64,000 nucleotides of DNA from Centropus unirufus. Taxonomy: Eukaryota; Chordata; Aves; Cuculiformes; Centropidae. The notes below the pieces were generated by a model. The model was not told the DNA's origin. It made no database searches and saw only the letters and a program-made list of their open reading frames with translations. Location of the stretch: positions 1 through 64,000 of the forward strand of contig VYZI01000666.1 of assembly GCA_013397695.1 (NCBI GenBank), written 5' to 3'. Made by a program: the position numbers and the translations under genes. Of this stretch, positions 1 to 12,100 are shown piece by piece; the first letter of the stretch is position 1, and every line of letters begins with the position of its first letter.

Positions 1-362
1 CTGGAGAAGAGAAGCTTCCAGGGAGACCTTGGGGCGGCCTCCCAGTACCTGAAGGGGCTACGGGAAAGCTGGGGAGGGACTGTTTACAAGGGCATGGAGT
101 GGCAGGATGAGGAGGAACGCCTTTATATTGGATAGGAGGAAGATTTAGACCAGGCGTTGAGAAGAAATTCATGACAGGGGTCGTGAGGCACTGGCACAGG
201 GTGCCCAGGGAAGCTGTGGATGCCCCATCCCTGGAGGTGTTCAGGGCCAGGCTGGAGCGGGCTCTGAGCAGCCGGGGCTGGTGGGAGGTATCCCTGCCCA
301 GGGCAGGGGTGTTGGAACTGGATGATTCTTCAAACTCGTTCCAACCCCAAACATTCTATGAT
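1..362 (+). mobile_element. CR1 LINE, 3'-end fragment
   Basis: The 3' end of a chicken-repeat-1 (CR1) non-LTR retrotransposon, cut by the left window edge. It shows the usual CR1 landmarks in order: the GGAGAAGAGAAG start, the block GGGAAGCTGTGGATGCCCC near 206-226, the block around GGAACTGGATGAT near 314-326, and an ending at CATTCTATGATT. No reverse transcriptase reading frame remains. The open frame at 171-614 is only read-through of this repeat. It lies in the C2orf69 intron, in the same orientation as that gene. Confidence 0.9.
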
Positions 363-1379
363 TTGTGGCAGCAATGGCACTTTCTAAAATCATTTCAACG
401 AGTGCCATCTGATGGGAGATGTTTGTGGAGTCAGATGATGGAAAGCTTTCCTGGCAGGCTTGACTGTCCCACCCCAGTGTCCTCCTGCCAGGCTTCCGAA
501 GGCACCCAGGTGTGCTCAGCCCCTCCTGAGGGATGGCTGCTTTGTCTCCTGAGAGGAGACACTAAAGTGCTGTCCCTCTGTGGTCATCTCTGTGACATTA
601 CGTTTTCTCAGTAGTCCCCTGGTCCCAGAAGCCATTCCTTCCCGAAAACAGTAGTTGCTTTTTATTCTGGGAAAAGGCTTTCCTGTTCGGTGAGGTGCAA
701 ATGGCGAACTTTGTGTATTTTCACAGTAAGCACTGGAATGGCATCAGAAAACCTTTCTGAATACTGCTGCTGGGTATGGCTTTATTATTCCTTAAAAAAA
801 TAAGTTAATTAGTATTCTCTGCTGTGATGAATTCAGAGGTGAGGATCATTCATGACTTGGGGGTTAATGTATTTTCAGCTGTGCCCCATGTGGATGTGAA
901 TAAAGGGAATAAAGATTCCCTACAACTCGGGGTGGGGGTGACATTTCTATGTGAAAAACGAACTTAAGACTTTGTAGCAAATTTTCTATTGTTTGTCTGT
1001 AACAGGATAATCGTTTTTTCTGCAGATGGAGAGAATACAGTAAAGTTATGTATTCTGTGGCATACTAAGTTGAATAATACTTCGGTCTTCCCTTGGAGTC
1101 AACAAAAATTATTAATATTTCCATGTGCTTATTTTTATCGTATTACTTTTGAGGGTATGAAAAATATGGTGTGGTAAAATTAAAGTAGAATAAATAAATA
1201 AATCTAAATACGCCAGTTTCTTTAATGTATTTCTTGTTCTGGAAGCCTAGCAAGCGAGCGTCTCTAATGCCTGTTTCTCTGTTAGTTATGGTACTTTCTT
1301 AGGATGATAAGTGCATTAAAGACAGCTGAAGGATTTTCACAACGTAGTAACATGTCTTTTGAATTCTTTAATTTTTCAG
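363..1379 (+). other. C2orf69 intron 1, 3' part
   Basis: Intronic sequence between the CR1 copy and the splice acceptor of the last C2orf69 exon. The acceptor is a pyrimidine-rich tract ending TTTTTCAG at 1379. A short AATA tetranucleotide run lies near 1188-1204. I see no coding segment here; the open frame at 989-1177 has no recognisable content. Confidence 0.7.
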
Positions 1380-2219
1380 AACTACCATGACATCATGTCT
1401 TGCCACCCAGAGAACTTTCAGTGGGAGCAGTGGAGTTTTGAAAACGTTGCTACCATACTTGCTCGCCGGTTCCCCAATAGCTTCATTTGGGTTGTGAAGT
1501 GCTCTCGAATGCACCTGCACAAATTCAGCTGTTACGACAACTTTGTGGCGAGCAACATGTTTGGAGCACCGGAGCACAGCCCTGACTTTGGAGCCTTCAG
1601 GCATCTCCATGCGCTGCTTGTTAATGCATTCAGACTCGCTCAGAACATTCTGCTGTCCCCAAAAAGCGTGCGTGGTGTCAGCAAGGAGGCAAAAATAGCT
1701 GCTTGTAAATCACAGCCGCAGTCTGTTCCTACAGCGAATGGCTGCTCATCCCCAGAAAGAGAGAGAGATTGTGAATGCTCCAATAATTCTGCCATGAACT
1801 TCATTGTGCCGTCTGCTGTAGATGCAGCGTCGTTTACTTTGATTGGCTTCAGTAAAGGCTGTGTAGTTCTGAACCAGCTGCTTTATGAGCTGAAGGAAGC
1901 TAAAAAAGACAAGAATACGGATGCCTTCTTAAAAAACATAAAATCGATTTACTGGTTGGATGGGGGTCACTCGGGAGGAAGCAATACTTGGGTGACTTAC
2001 CCTGAAGTGCTGAAAGAACTTGCACAGACAGGAATCGAAGTCCATGCTCACGTTACACCATACCAGGTGTTTGACACAATGAGGTCGTGGATCGGGAGAG
2101 AGCATGAGAAATTTGTACAGACCCTGGAAGAATTTGGTGTGGAAATAGATGATCAGCTCCATTTTGCTGATGATGTTCCCTCCTTAGATAACCATTTCAG
2201 AGTTCATGAAGTGTTTTGA
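1380..2219 (+). CDS. C2orf69: C2orf69 homologue, last coding exon
   Basis: Terminal exon of the mitochondrial protein C2orf69 (UPF0565 family). It encodes the last 279 residues plus the TGA stop, out of about 385 in the human protein (length from memory), so the mitochondrial targeting N-terminus is upstream of the window. The acceptor TTTTCAG precedes codon AAC in phase 0. Recognisable family blocks are the start NYHDIMSCHPENFQWEQW, then KCSRMHLHKFSCYDNFV, SNMFGAPEH, LDGGHSGGSNTWVTYPEV, and the C-terminus NHFRVHEVF. GFSKG (1845-1859) looks like a serine-hydrolase nucleophile elbow (GxSxG); catalysis is inferred only from this. Residues about 95-145 of the exon (SPKSV...NNSAM) are a low-complexity, probably variable linker. 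In humans, loss of C2orf69 causes a fatal infantile oxidative-phosphorylation and autoinflammatory disease. The gene is convergent with TYW5. Confidence 0.95.
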   Translation, partial: NYHDIMSCHPENFQWEQWSFENVATILARRFPNSFIWVVKCSRMHLHKFSCYDNFVASNMFGAPEHSPDFGAFRHLHALLVNAFRLAQNILLSPKSVRGVSKEAKIAACKSQPQSVPTANGCSSPERERDCECSNNSAMNFIVPSAVDAASFTLIGFSKGCVVLNQLLYELKEAKKDKNTDAFLKNIKSIYWLDGGHSGGSNTWVTYPEVLKELAQTGIEVHAHVTPYQVFDTMRSWIGREHEKFVQTLEEFGVEIDDQLHFADDVPSLDNHFRVHEVF

Positions 2220-5200
2220 GACTGTGTGTGTCTGAGTAGCATCTTCATTGTAAAAGCACTTGTGATGCCGTTCATGTCATCTAGATTTACAACATGAGCC
2301 GGTGCTTTCTGAAGAGAACACTCAATCAGCCCTGCATTGCTGGTAGATATTATATATGAATTTCAGTAGGTTAAAAAAGAGGATTGGGATCCCTACCTAA
2401 ATCATACTGTTGTTTGATTCCTGGGAAGAAGTGTTATGAAGAACTAGCCTATGTATATATTTTTAGTTAAATGTGAACGTTTATCCTCAACTTGTTGGCA
2501 AACATTTTAGTCCTGGGTGTCTGATGTCATATCCTGCCTTTAAAGGGAGTTTAAAGTACTCAAGACTTTCAGATGTCTGGATACTTCAATTTAGTAGCTT
2601 CCAGGGCTAAAAACTTTGGTTTCTGTCTAAAACAGATGTGGCGTAAGTTATTTTGCTTAAGGAAAATTACGATAGTTGGAATAGTCTTAGTTATATATTT
2701 TAGTGAAAATTGTTCTAGTTAATGATATCTTCTAGTTTTGTACCATTTCTCCAGTTGAAACAAAGTCACAAATATTTACCTTTGGAATGCTAATGCCAAT
2801 TCATTTTTCTTCCTTAGATGTGCCTTGCTTTTTCTGTCACTTTAAACTTTCATTAATCCGTTGCGTAGTGTCTGCTAGCAAATAGCCCTTTCGCCTGGAG
2901 CCTTGAAAACTTTGACCCAGCCGTGTTAAGTGACCAAGAACATTGGTGAAGGTGTAGCTTGTTGCTGTTTCAACATACCTTGCTATTTCTTTGACTTCTG
3001 TAGGGACCAGCAGTGTTATCTGTATTTTCAGGTCAAGGGGAGTCTTTACCCCTGCATTGGATTTATGTGGCTTTTCTTGATAAAGGCTGCATTGATGTTC
3101 ATGTAAACCGAACCGTAAGTGCGTAACATATTACAAGTTGCATAAAAATGTTTTGGCTCTGTTGACCGTACCTGTACCTGTTTCAAAATGCCTGAGTTTG
3201 TAGAACAGTTACCTCAGTTAAATGTAGGGCAGTAGTTGCTTCAAGAGCCACACAAAATTCTATTTTCAGAGCCTAATTTGTCTTGCAGAATAAAAAAACC
3301 AGCCGTCTAATGAAATTCAAAGCTGGAGACATCAGATACAAAAGAGGTAATCTAGTTCAGGTCCCAACCCTATATGTTCTTCAGAAAGAATTACTGAAAG
3401 ATGGACAAATGAGGATAGTGGAAATTTTCTCATTAAGTAACTTTTGCCATTTATCTACAAATTAATCTTAGAATCACTCTTCAGGAGAACTACAGCTATT
3501 GACAATGAACCAGTACCTTCAAACAATTTTTGTGTATTTCCTGGAAGTACAGGAATGCAAACGTGTTAGCAAAAGACTGTGAAGATTACACTAACGCACA
3601 CGGCTCAGTCCTGAACAAAGATGTTCAATTCAACATTGTTCCTATGTTTGATGTCTTATAAACATCTCCCCTCTGCTTCGTGCTTCCTGCGACTCTTGCA
3701 CTGTGGCAGGAAAGTCCTGGGTGATCTTCTGTTGGCATCATTAAAACTTAAAAGGGCACTGGAGACAATATTTTCACAACTCCTGCAGAGGTTGTGCATG
3801 TTAGTGACCACTGAAGAGTGGGGAAAGTGCATTGAGCTCTTGAGAAAATGTGCTTAATGCTTAAAATATTAAGGGTAATAGGGTTATGCGTACAGTGTGC
3901 ACCTATGAATGGGAATGCTGTTGCTAATAATAATTAACGTACTTAATTGATCAAAAGTGGAAATAATCTATTTTAATTGATAAAGTGGAACATGCAAACA
4001 AATCTAACATATGAAAGAATCTGAAATCTAGTTCCATCAGGTTTTTCCTAAAACTTTTCCTTGGAGACAACCTGTTTGTTATGTTTCAAGAAAGGCAATT
4101 TCCCTTTTCTGGTCCTGATGATAACACTTGCACCATATGTGAAGGCTCTTTGATGTAAAGGAAATATGGGTCACCTAACCAAGTGGTTTTTATAGAAGGC
4201 CTGAAAATTGCTTGAAATATCTTTGATTATCCACTCATAAAATAACAAACATCAAAAGTCCCAGCCCACTCCACTGATCTTGTTCCCTTCTCACTTCAGT
4301 TTCAGGCTGACCAGGCTGACTTCAAACTTAGCCCCATCCAATAACGGTACAGATCAAAGACCAGCTTCTAAACAATTCTGGGCCACCCAAAACAGCTGGC
4401 CTAGGTTGTTGCAAGCTTTTGGAAACTGCTATTAAAATATTGACATTGTCTTCAGAAGTTTCTGGATGGCTGTTCCATTAAAATAATACTAACCTGTTTG
4501 ATGGAGGCTGCTTACAGTAACTGTTAAGTAAAATAGGCTCAAGTGTTGCTGCATTAATTTGAGGAATAAGCAGTTTGTTGTAAAACTAATCTCGTTTTGA
4601 GACATCATGTTATGGAGGGGAAACTAACTGGTTATTTTTAATTCTCTAAACAGTTGTAGTGCTTTGTTGGAATGTGCCTCTGTCATTTGCCACAATGCAT
4701 GCTAAAAATAAACCCTGCAAGCAGTGTGGAAAATAAACAATTTCTAATGGGTGAAACCACTTTGATGTGAGTATCAAACCACTAAACAAGGAATGCGCAA
4801 TTAAGTTTTGTGGATTGAGCTTTAAAAAAATAATAATTCACTTAACATTTCTTCAAGGCAGGCTTTATATTTGTGTAGCCAGCATCTGTAGTTCTAAGCC
4901 AGGTCATTGACTTCTTGAGTACATGGGAGAGCTGGCATGAAAGGGTTTTTATATGCCTGTTTTCTTTAGGTAGTTTTCTTTAAGCTTAAATATAAATGCC
5001 TAAAGTTAAATTATGCCAATGCTTTCTTACAGTGGCTGGTCGAGACAGTGCTGGTTTTGAGTAGAGTGAGCAACATTACTCAGCCCTTGGTATGACATAG
5101 CTGGTGTGCTTTATATTACGTGCTTGTTTCTTGTACAAAAGACATTCATCAGATTTTGAAAAATGAAAAAATGTTTTGAGCTGGGCTTTAAATTGCTTTG

Positions 5201-8200
5201 AAATTTGATTGTGTTAAGTCCCTTTAAAACAGGGCTTGATTCTGTGAAATTTTCCAGATTCTATGTGACATCTTCAATATTAGAATCTTTGGTAACCTTC
5301 CTATCCAAGGCTAATTGAATCACACTTCTTTAAGTGCTGCTGCCTGCATGAGTATTGACTCATGATTTTGAAAGGTGATGAAGGGTCCAGGCCTTAACAT
5401 GTTGCGAAGGAGCAATCTTCTCCGTCCTGCCATGCACAGGATCCTGCTGTGTCCCCTGCACAAGCACTTCTTGGTGAGCTGTTCTGTCTTACTAAATGAA
5501 CATTATTGCTGATAACTGACAGGAGTCCTGGCTACTTAAACAGTCATGGGAATGAATTTAAATAAGGCTGCAGAGTCAGTTTAAGAGTTAGGATGTTAAA
5601 AGTGTGGATGTTTCAGATAAAAGTGCATGAACATGCGCTCAAGTTTTCCCAACCGGTTCTTTTTGAGCTATTTGCAGGAAGAAAATGCCATCTGCTTTTT
5701 CCTCCCTCTCATGGAGGCTTTTACAATGCTGCCTGTCCCAAACTAGCAGTTACTTTACTATGTCTGCAGATTAAACAGTATTTGTGGTCTGAAAGTTAAA
5801 GCACTGAGGTTAAATACCACCCATTCACCTTGAATGCTTATAATAAATTACATGGAGTCTTATGTCGATATGAGAGAAATTTAAAAAACAATGAAAATTT
5901 TGGAATGTGTGTGCTCTGTGTGAGCCAGTTTTAGTAAGGCACTGCCGAGGAGAATCCACAAATGTGGATTCTCTGGCGTCCCTGTGCAATCCAAAAGCAA
6001 AGGCAGATGTCTCGGGCTGCCATCCACATGAGACAGCCTTTTCGGATCGCCCTTGGAGTTAACTTCTTCACAGCCTTGTATTGGTGTAACTTTTTCACAA
6101 TCTTGTATTGAACGCTTATTTCATGTGGGGTGGGTTAAAGAAAAAAATTTTTTTTCTGATGCTCATAACCTGAGGAAAATTTAGAACACATTTGCATATT
6201 GCTCATGGAGACCATAAGACCAAGGTTGGCTTTCTGTTCGTCTTGGGGATCTCTTAGCTCTGTTCAGATGCAAGGTAACGATTCTTAACTCGAATAAACA
6301 AACGTGACGTTATGAAGCAATAGTCCAAGATCATAGGACACCTACGCGGCAGAGAGAGGCAGTGCTTCTCCTAATGGCAGACACACTGTTCCTGATTAAA
6401 CTCATTCTGTCAGTATTAACACCATATTTCAGTGCTCCTGCTGACAAAAAAAAAAAATTGCATGGGATTAGCTGTTCCACATCACCGTGGAAACCATGAA
6501 AAACCCATTTTACGTATAGTGCAGCATGGGTTATAAAGCAGTGACGGCTTTGGCGTTGTTTCCTGTCCTTAAGGCTTCATTACATGTTTGCAAGTGACCC
6601 AAGAAGTGCTGAATTCTACTTAAGCAAATGACCAGGAAAGCATCTGGTAGAACAAAAAGTAAGTTCTCTGTTTTTTTTCTTCACGTGTATAAACATCTTG
6701 TGCTTGAAACGGAGCAGGATGTCATTATTTCAAGGTTCCGAATACATTTTCCTTCTCTTATAAGCTTTCAGAGAGTACTTCCAGTCACGATTGCTGGTTT
6801 CCTTTGGCAGTTCAGAGCTGAGTTGTTCCTAAAGAAAGCACTGCTGCGAGACACCGAGAGCGGTCAACAAACAGCCCAGGGCTGATGTCCAAAACCAGGC
6901 TCTCCGCATCTGCCCCAGCAGTGTTTATCCCCCCAAGGGATACTCCTAAGCCTGGGTGTCAGGTAAAGAAAGCTATTGCTCAGTGCCACCATTAGGTGAC
7001 ACAGCAGTGAATGCATTTGAGCCACAAGTTTTTTTTCCTTTTATTTTCTCCCCAGGAGCCCCAAATGGCTCCCATCTTCCCTCTGGAGCACAGCAGTGGC
7101 TTCTTGTAAGCTGAGACATAAGCAGATTGCTCATATCCTCACTGCTGCTCCATGAACCTTCCCTTATTTATACTTGAGTGCTGAGGGGGCTGAGAGCACC
7201 AGCTAGTCCTTCTCTTTTGGGAATCGAGAATCAAGAAGTGGCAGAATGAGGGGCCACCACGTGACTTCTCTGTGCGAGCATGTTGAGAGACCACCGGTGG
7301 TCAGAGTTAAAAGTGGTAGCTGTGCAGGCACAGTGCTGGAACGCAGCTTTGTCTAACCCTGCAGGCTCTTTGAACCTTTCCGTTTAGTCCTAGCACACAA
7401 AGAACACGCTCTGTACACCTCTGCAAAACCATTTCGATGAGGCCCTCGATGTTACCAGCGCAGTAAAGTCAAGAGGCTTCCCCAAGCCTAAATGAGACAG
7501 CAATCAGCACACAAGCAATCCTTGTTCATTTTTGAACAAAGATTTTGGAAGACCTATCCGTGATCCCAAATTTAAATTCTGCCCTCAGAACGTACAATGC
7601 CGCCCATCAGAATCGCTTGGCTGGTTCCATTCATGCCTATTCATTAAGGTGGCCGGGTGCCCGCTCACATGGTAGCAGGCTATTTTCACCGTGCTGAACT
7701 GCCAAGAACAGGTTCAGAATGGTCTGCAGTGTTGCAAGCACCTGCTCCTCTGGAGAAAGTTTTTTCCTCGCTTCATTAACACAACAGATCTACTCAGCCT
7801 AAAAGCTTTTGACAAGTTCCAGTTCTCTAAAAACATTGCTGAAGTACCAGAGTGATGTAGATGTCGGATAAATTCCGCAAACAGGACAAGTTGTGTCAGA
7901 GGGATTTCAAAGGGAGTGACAACCTGTCTTTTCTGTGAGGCTCTTCTTTACTTCACGGGCGTTTTGCAAGCACCACGATCTGCTAAGAAGTGACCAAAGT
8001 GACCATCCACAATGGCCACACAATAGGCTCCATCACCGAAGGTGCAATGCAATCTCCTTTCACTGGGCAACATAATGCATCTCAAGTACCACTGCCAAGG
8101 GGTTCTACGGCTACTCCAGAATCATGGCCTGCATTTCAGGCTCTAGAACCATAGCTGGGTGGATTCATGGGCACATTAGTGTTTCAGAGGTGCAGGAACA

Positions 8201-8740
8201 GCAGTGCTGCTCCGCTGTGCTGTGGTGGTGACAAACAAGGTTTCCTGCACAACGCCCTTTTCGGCCAGGAAAGATGTAAATCATTCACTTTGCGCTCAAG
8301 CTGCACCCTTCTAAGCTTAGCCCTGCAGGATTAGCTTTTGCTGTTTTCCCATGGCCACTCAGTTTCACCACACGAGGGAGCAGAAACTCCCCACACTTCT
8401 CAATCTTTTCAGAAACAGAAACCGCAACTGTTAGAGCCATGGGCAACGGCTTTCTGGGACCTCCTCAGAAACTACGATGGTTTCCTGAAATTTACTAAAG
8501 GAGGAGGCACGTGAGAAGGTGGGCAGTTACTTCTACGCATACGTGCTGTCAGCCCAGCCCAGATTCCAAAACTTTGGTTCAGAAAAATCTATGTAAAACA
8601 CTCCAAAAAAAAGTAGTTACAAGCACAGGCACTGCAAATGCGCGCCTGATCATAGCAGAGAGACCACCTCCGGATCACGCAGGCTGTCCACTCATAGCAC
8701 GTGAAGAAGAAACCAGAAAAAAATCGATAGGGTAAATATT
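2220..8740. other. C2orf69 3' UTR and space between convergent genes
   Basis: Sequence between the C2orf69 stop codon and the TYW5 3' end. The left part is probably a long C2orf69 3' UTR. Plus-strand AATAAA signals occur near 3289, 4707, 4732, 5842 and 6293, so I cannot fix the transcript end from sequence alone. The two signals at 4707 and 4732, 25 bp apart, are the best-looking pair. No frame in the interval encodes anything recognisable, and I see no retroelement with clear ends. Confidence 0.5.
4707..4737 (+). terminator. Candidate paired poly(A) signals of C2orf69
   Basis: Two AATAAA hexamers (4707-4712 and 4732-4737) on the coding strand, about 2.5 kb past the stop codon. A G/T-containing stretch follows. 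They are plausible 3' ends for C2orf69, but other AATAAA copies upstream and downstream are equally possible. Confidence 0.35.
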
Positions 8741-8754
8741 AATTTCTAAAAAAG

Positions 8755-8775
8755 TTTATTAACATAGTCTTTATT
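8755..8775 (-). terminator. TYW5 poly(A) signals
   Basis: Two minus-strand AATAAA hexamers, read on the plus strand as TTTATT at 8770-8775 and 8755-8760. They lie about 100 and 120 nt past the TYW5 stop codon. This implies a very short TYW5 3' UTR ending near 8735-8745. Confidence 0.7.
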
Positions 8776-8877
8776 AGTCTCACAGAAAGTGCATGCATGT
8801 ACACATGGACAGTTTCCATCTTAACAGGCAATTCTCTGCTTTCAGAGGAGCTGGCTGTGAAATTACAATGTGTTCTT

Positions 8878-9134
8878 TTAGCCACAGTCATTCCTATAGG
8901 CTTTTTCTTGGATGCGTAACACCATTCTCCGAGCATAGAAGTCCCTGTATTCCTCAGGTAGCTCTTCAAGTGTTTTCAAGGCCCTGTCCAAGATCTGTAT
9001 AGCTCTAGAGGCTGCCGTAGGATCTTTATTGCCATAAGTGTCACTCTTATCATAGGACTCAGCAGGAAGGTGCTTCCAAAAGACATTCACTGCCACTCCA
9101 AATTCCTCAGAAAGGACATTATGGAACCACAAAG
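8878..9134 (-). CDS. TYW5: TYW5 exon 8 (residues 231-315, iron ligand H235)
   Basis: Terminal exon. The acceptor TTTCAACAG is followed by CT completing Ala231, then [19 protein letters not shown] with His235 as the distal Fe(II) ligand. The C-terminal helices include KDPTAASRA and [18 protein letters not shown]. The product ends NDCG with a TAA stop. Confidence 0.95.
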
Positions 9135-12100
9135 CTGTTGAAAGAAGAATGTTCAAAATGAAAATGGCCACTGAAACTTCCATGTGACTCAAGACAAGTG
9201 TCAGAACCACCCAAACTAAATATAGTTGTGGAAAGGACCCAGGTACTGTATTTTCTTGTTTGTTTGTAGATATTCATTCCTGAACATCTTGCATTGTTCT
9301 AAATATAACAAATTCTTCAAGACGTTCACATTGATCCATGACTTCACACAAAACTAACAATTGCTGAGGTATGAAGAGATACTCAAAGGTAAACAGGCTT
9401 TACGCATGCATAGGGCGAGAGTAAGACACCTTCCCTGTTCACCTCACAGGTCTCTACTCTGAATGCAGATACCGAATTTCATTGATGTTGGCCCCAAACC
9501 TGCACAGATTGTCCAAGCATTAATGTAAGCCAGCAGGGCATCTGTGCCAAGTGCATTCCTTCATTATTCCTTTCATAGTGAAGTCACCAGGCTTTTAAAA
9601 GGAGTTATCATGGCTGTTGTAAAGGAGCAGACACTCCTGCCTCATCAAATGCATTTTAAAAATCAGTTTTATGTGCTGCATTTACCCTTTCAGTATCTTA
9701 AGCTAAAAGACTGAGTGCTGTGCTTACTGCAGTCCAGCTGCACGTATGCACTGCAGGCATCAGAAAAGCTCACTCTGAGGAATGAACAAGAAATTTCTTT
9801 CAGGCTAGGAAGAGGGAGTGGTTCAACCTTCTCCATCATAATCACATGCATTTCTCACAGAACATCTCCTATTTCAGCCATTGGCATCCCTGAATGATGA
9901 AAAAGCCAGGACTATTCTTTGGATTAAAACGTGCCTGTGCTCCCCAGGCATTCTTAAAGAGTGCTGAGTGTGTCCGAAGTTGGGAGCAGCGCACCTACCA
10001 GCCAAGACAAAGGAGCATCTGTGCTAAACAGAACAAAACAGAAATTATGCATGCTGGTCCTAGCAGCAGTGTGACATACCTTTCACTAACTGTAATCAAA
10101 AGGTTTTTTAGAAAGAAAATGGAGAAGAGAAAACTTCAGGGAGACCTTGTAACGGCCTGCCAGTACCTGATGGGGCTACCGGAAATCTAGGATTGGGGCT
10201 TTTTCCAAGGGCCTGGAGTGACAGAGCAACAGGAATGGCTTTAAATTGAAAGGGGGAAGCGTAAGATTGGATATCAGGAAGAAATTCTTCACACTAAGGG
10301 CGGGTAGGGCCTGGCGCAGGTTACCCAGGGAAGCTGTGGCTGCCCCATGCCTCGTGGTGTTGAAAGCCAGGGTGGATGGGGCCTTGGAGCACCCAGATCC
10401 GGTTTGAGGTGTCCCTGCCTGTGGCAGGGGGTGGGACTGGATGAGCTTTGAGGTCCCCACCAACCCAAACCATTCTATGGTTCTATGAAATGCAAACAGC
10501 AAATTTAAAATTATGTAATAAGTCCAAGGCTAAGAACATAATTAAGTCTTCTGAAAAAAAAAAAACTACTGCCTTCCTGTTTACTGGCCTGTTTGCCCAA
10601 ATAACATGAAAAGCATCAGAATAAGTATCTGCCACAAACTCACGATGAGTTAAAAATTAATAAGTAGCAACAGTTCAATAAGAGTAATTCAAATGCCTTA
10701 CTTTGATTATCAGAAATTTCATTTCAGGCCAGGAAGCAGCTTCTTATTTTTCACTTGCACAGAAAAACGATCACAACTTGTCATTCCATTCCCCAAAGGT
10801 GGCTATAAATTTCTACAAGGTCCAATAACTGTACCCTCCAGAATCCTCTTCCAATCACGTGCCTCACAGTTCCTAAATACCAGAGCTACAGAACAAAAAT
10901 GGTACCTTCACTCAAATTCTGTCATTAGAAAACACAGGTCACTGAAGTCATTTTGGCGTTCAAGAATTAATTTTGCAGCGCTCATCTGTTTCAGATACAA
11001 CTTCGGAAGCACACAGTGCAATCTTGAGAGAAGGTAAGATTTGTAGGGAGATACACTACTACCTTTTATTAGGGTAATTAGTACAGTTGGAAGAAGTAGA
11101 CAAGTTTTGCTGATACCTTTAGATGCCTCTCCTTAGAGCACAGAAATGCTTTAGTAACCGTTTACATAGAAAATGAGAAACTGCAAACAGAACCGTTTGA
11201 AGATACAACATGCTCAGGAGCTGTTTGTTACTTACCTGGAATAAATAACACATCTCCTGCTTCCAGAAAACATTCGTAGCGCTTGGCTTTCACAAAAAGG
11301 GGATATTTCTCTAAGTCTGGGTTATCCACATCCAGCACCTCTGATTTGGTACCTAGGAAAGTGTTCAGAAGTAAGGAATAAGCATTGCTACTCTTACAAA
11401 CTCATTATCACATCGCTGGAAATAGAAGCCCTTGAATCCCACTTAATAGCACTTTATTGTCCTGTAACTCTTCTAAAAACTGGGCACATCTGGTGGCACT
11501 CCTGATCCCCTGGAGACACATTCTTCAGTTGCCTGCATTTCTCCTGTAACTGCAACCTTACTAACACTAAAAGACACTAAATGTCACATCTGGAACGACG
11601 TTTTGAACTAGACAGTGCTGTGCTCCTCCACAGTTCAGTGCTGGGAACAGAATCCTGTGAAGCTCCTAGGTAAAATTCCCTAACCTGCCCCACCAAAACA
11701 CTTCGTTTTGACTAAAGCAAACAGTGTGTTAAGGGACCAAATGACCTCTTTTACATCAAGTTAGTGATTTTTTTCCTGCAATAAAACATTCATGAGCTGG
11801 AAAAGCAACCATGATCACCAAACTCTGAACCAGATGTATGTGACACACATACCTGATAAATACAAATATGGCGCATCGCGAGGACTATACAAAACAACTC
11901 GTTTTTTCCCTGTTACTTGGATTAAGAAGTTGTCCATTACCTGGAATGAGCATAGTTAGAGAGATGTCAGCCAGGAGTTAAGAATGAATACATAGCCTGC
12001 AACTAATCTAAAATGCTATCAGCTCAAAAAAGGGAATTACTAAAACTTTCATATATTAAGAATTAGCTAAAAAATCTTCCACATAGTCAAGGTCATGAGT

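Noticed and set aside
171..614. 147-codon open frame at the left end
   Set aside because: Runs through a CR1 3' end and has no protein family content.
9894..10502. Open frames on both strands around 10.2 kb
   Set aside because: They lie in or next to the CR1 copy in TYW5 intron 7.
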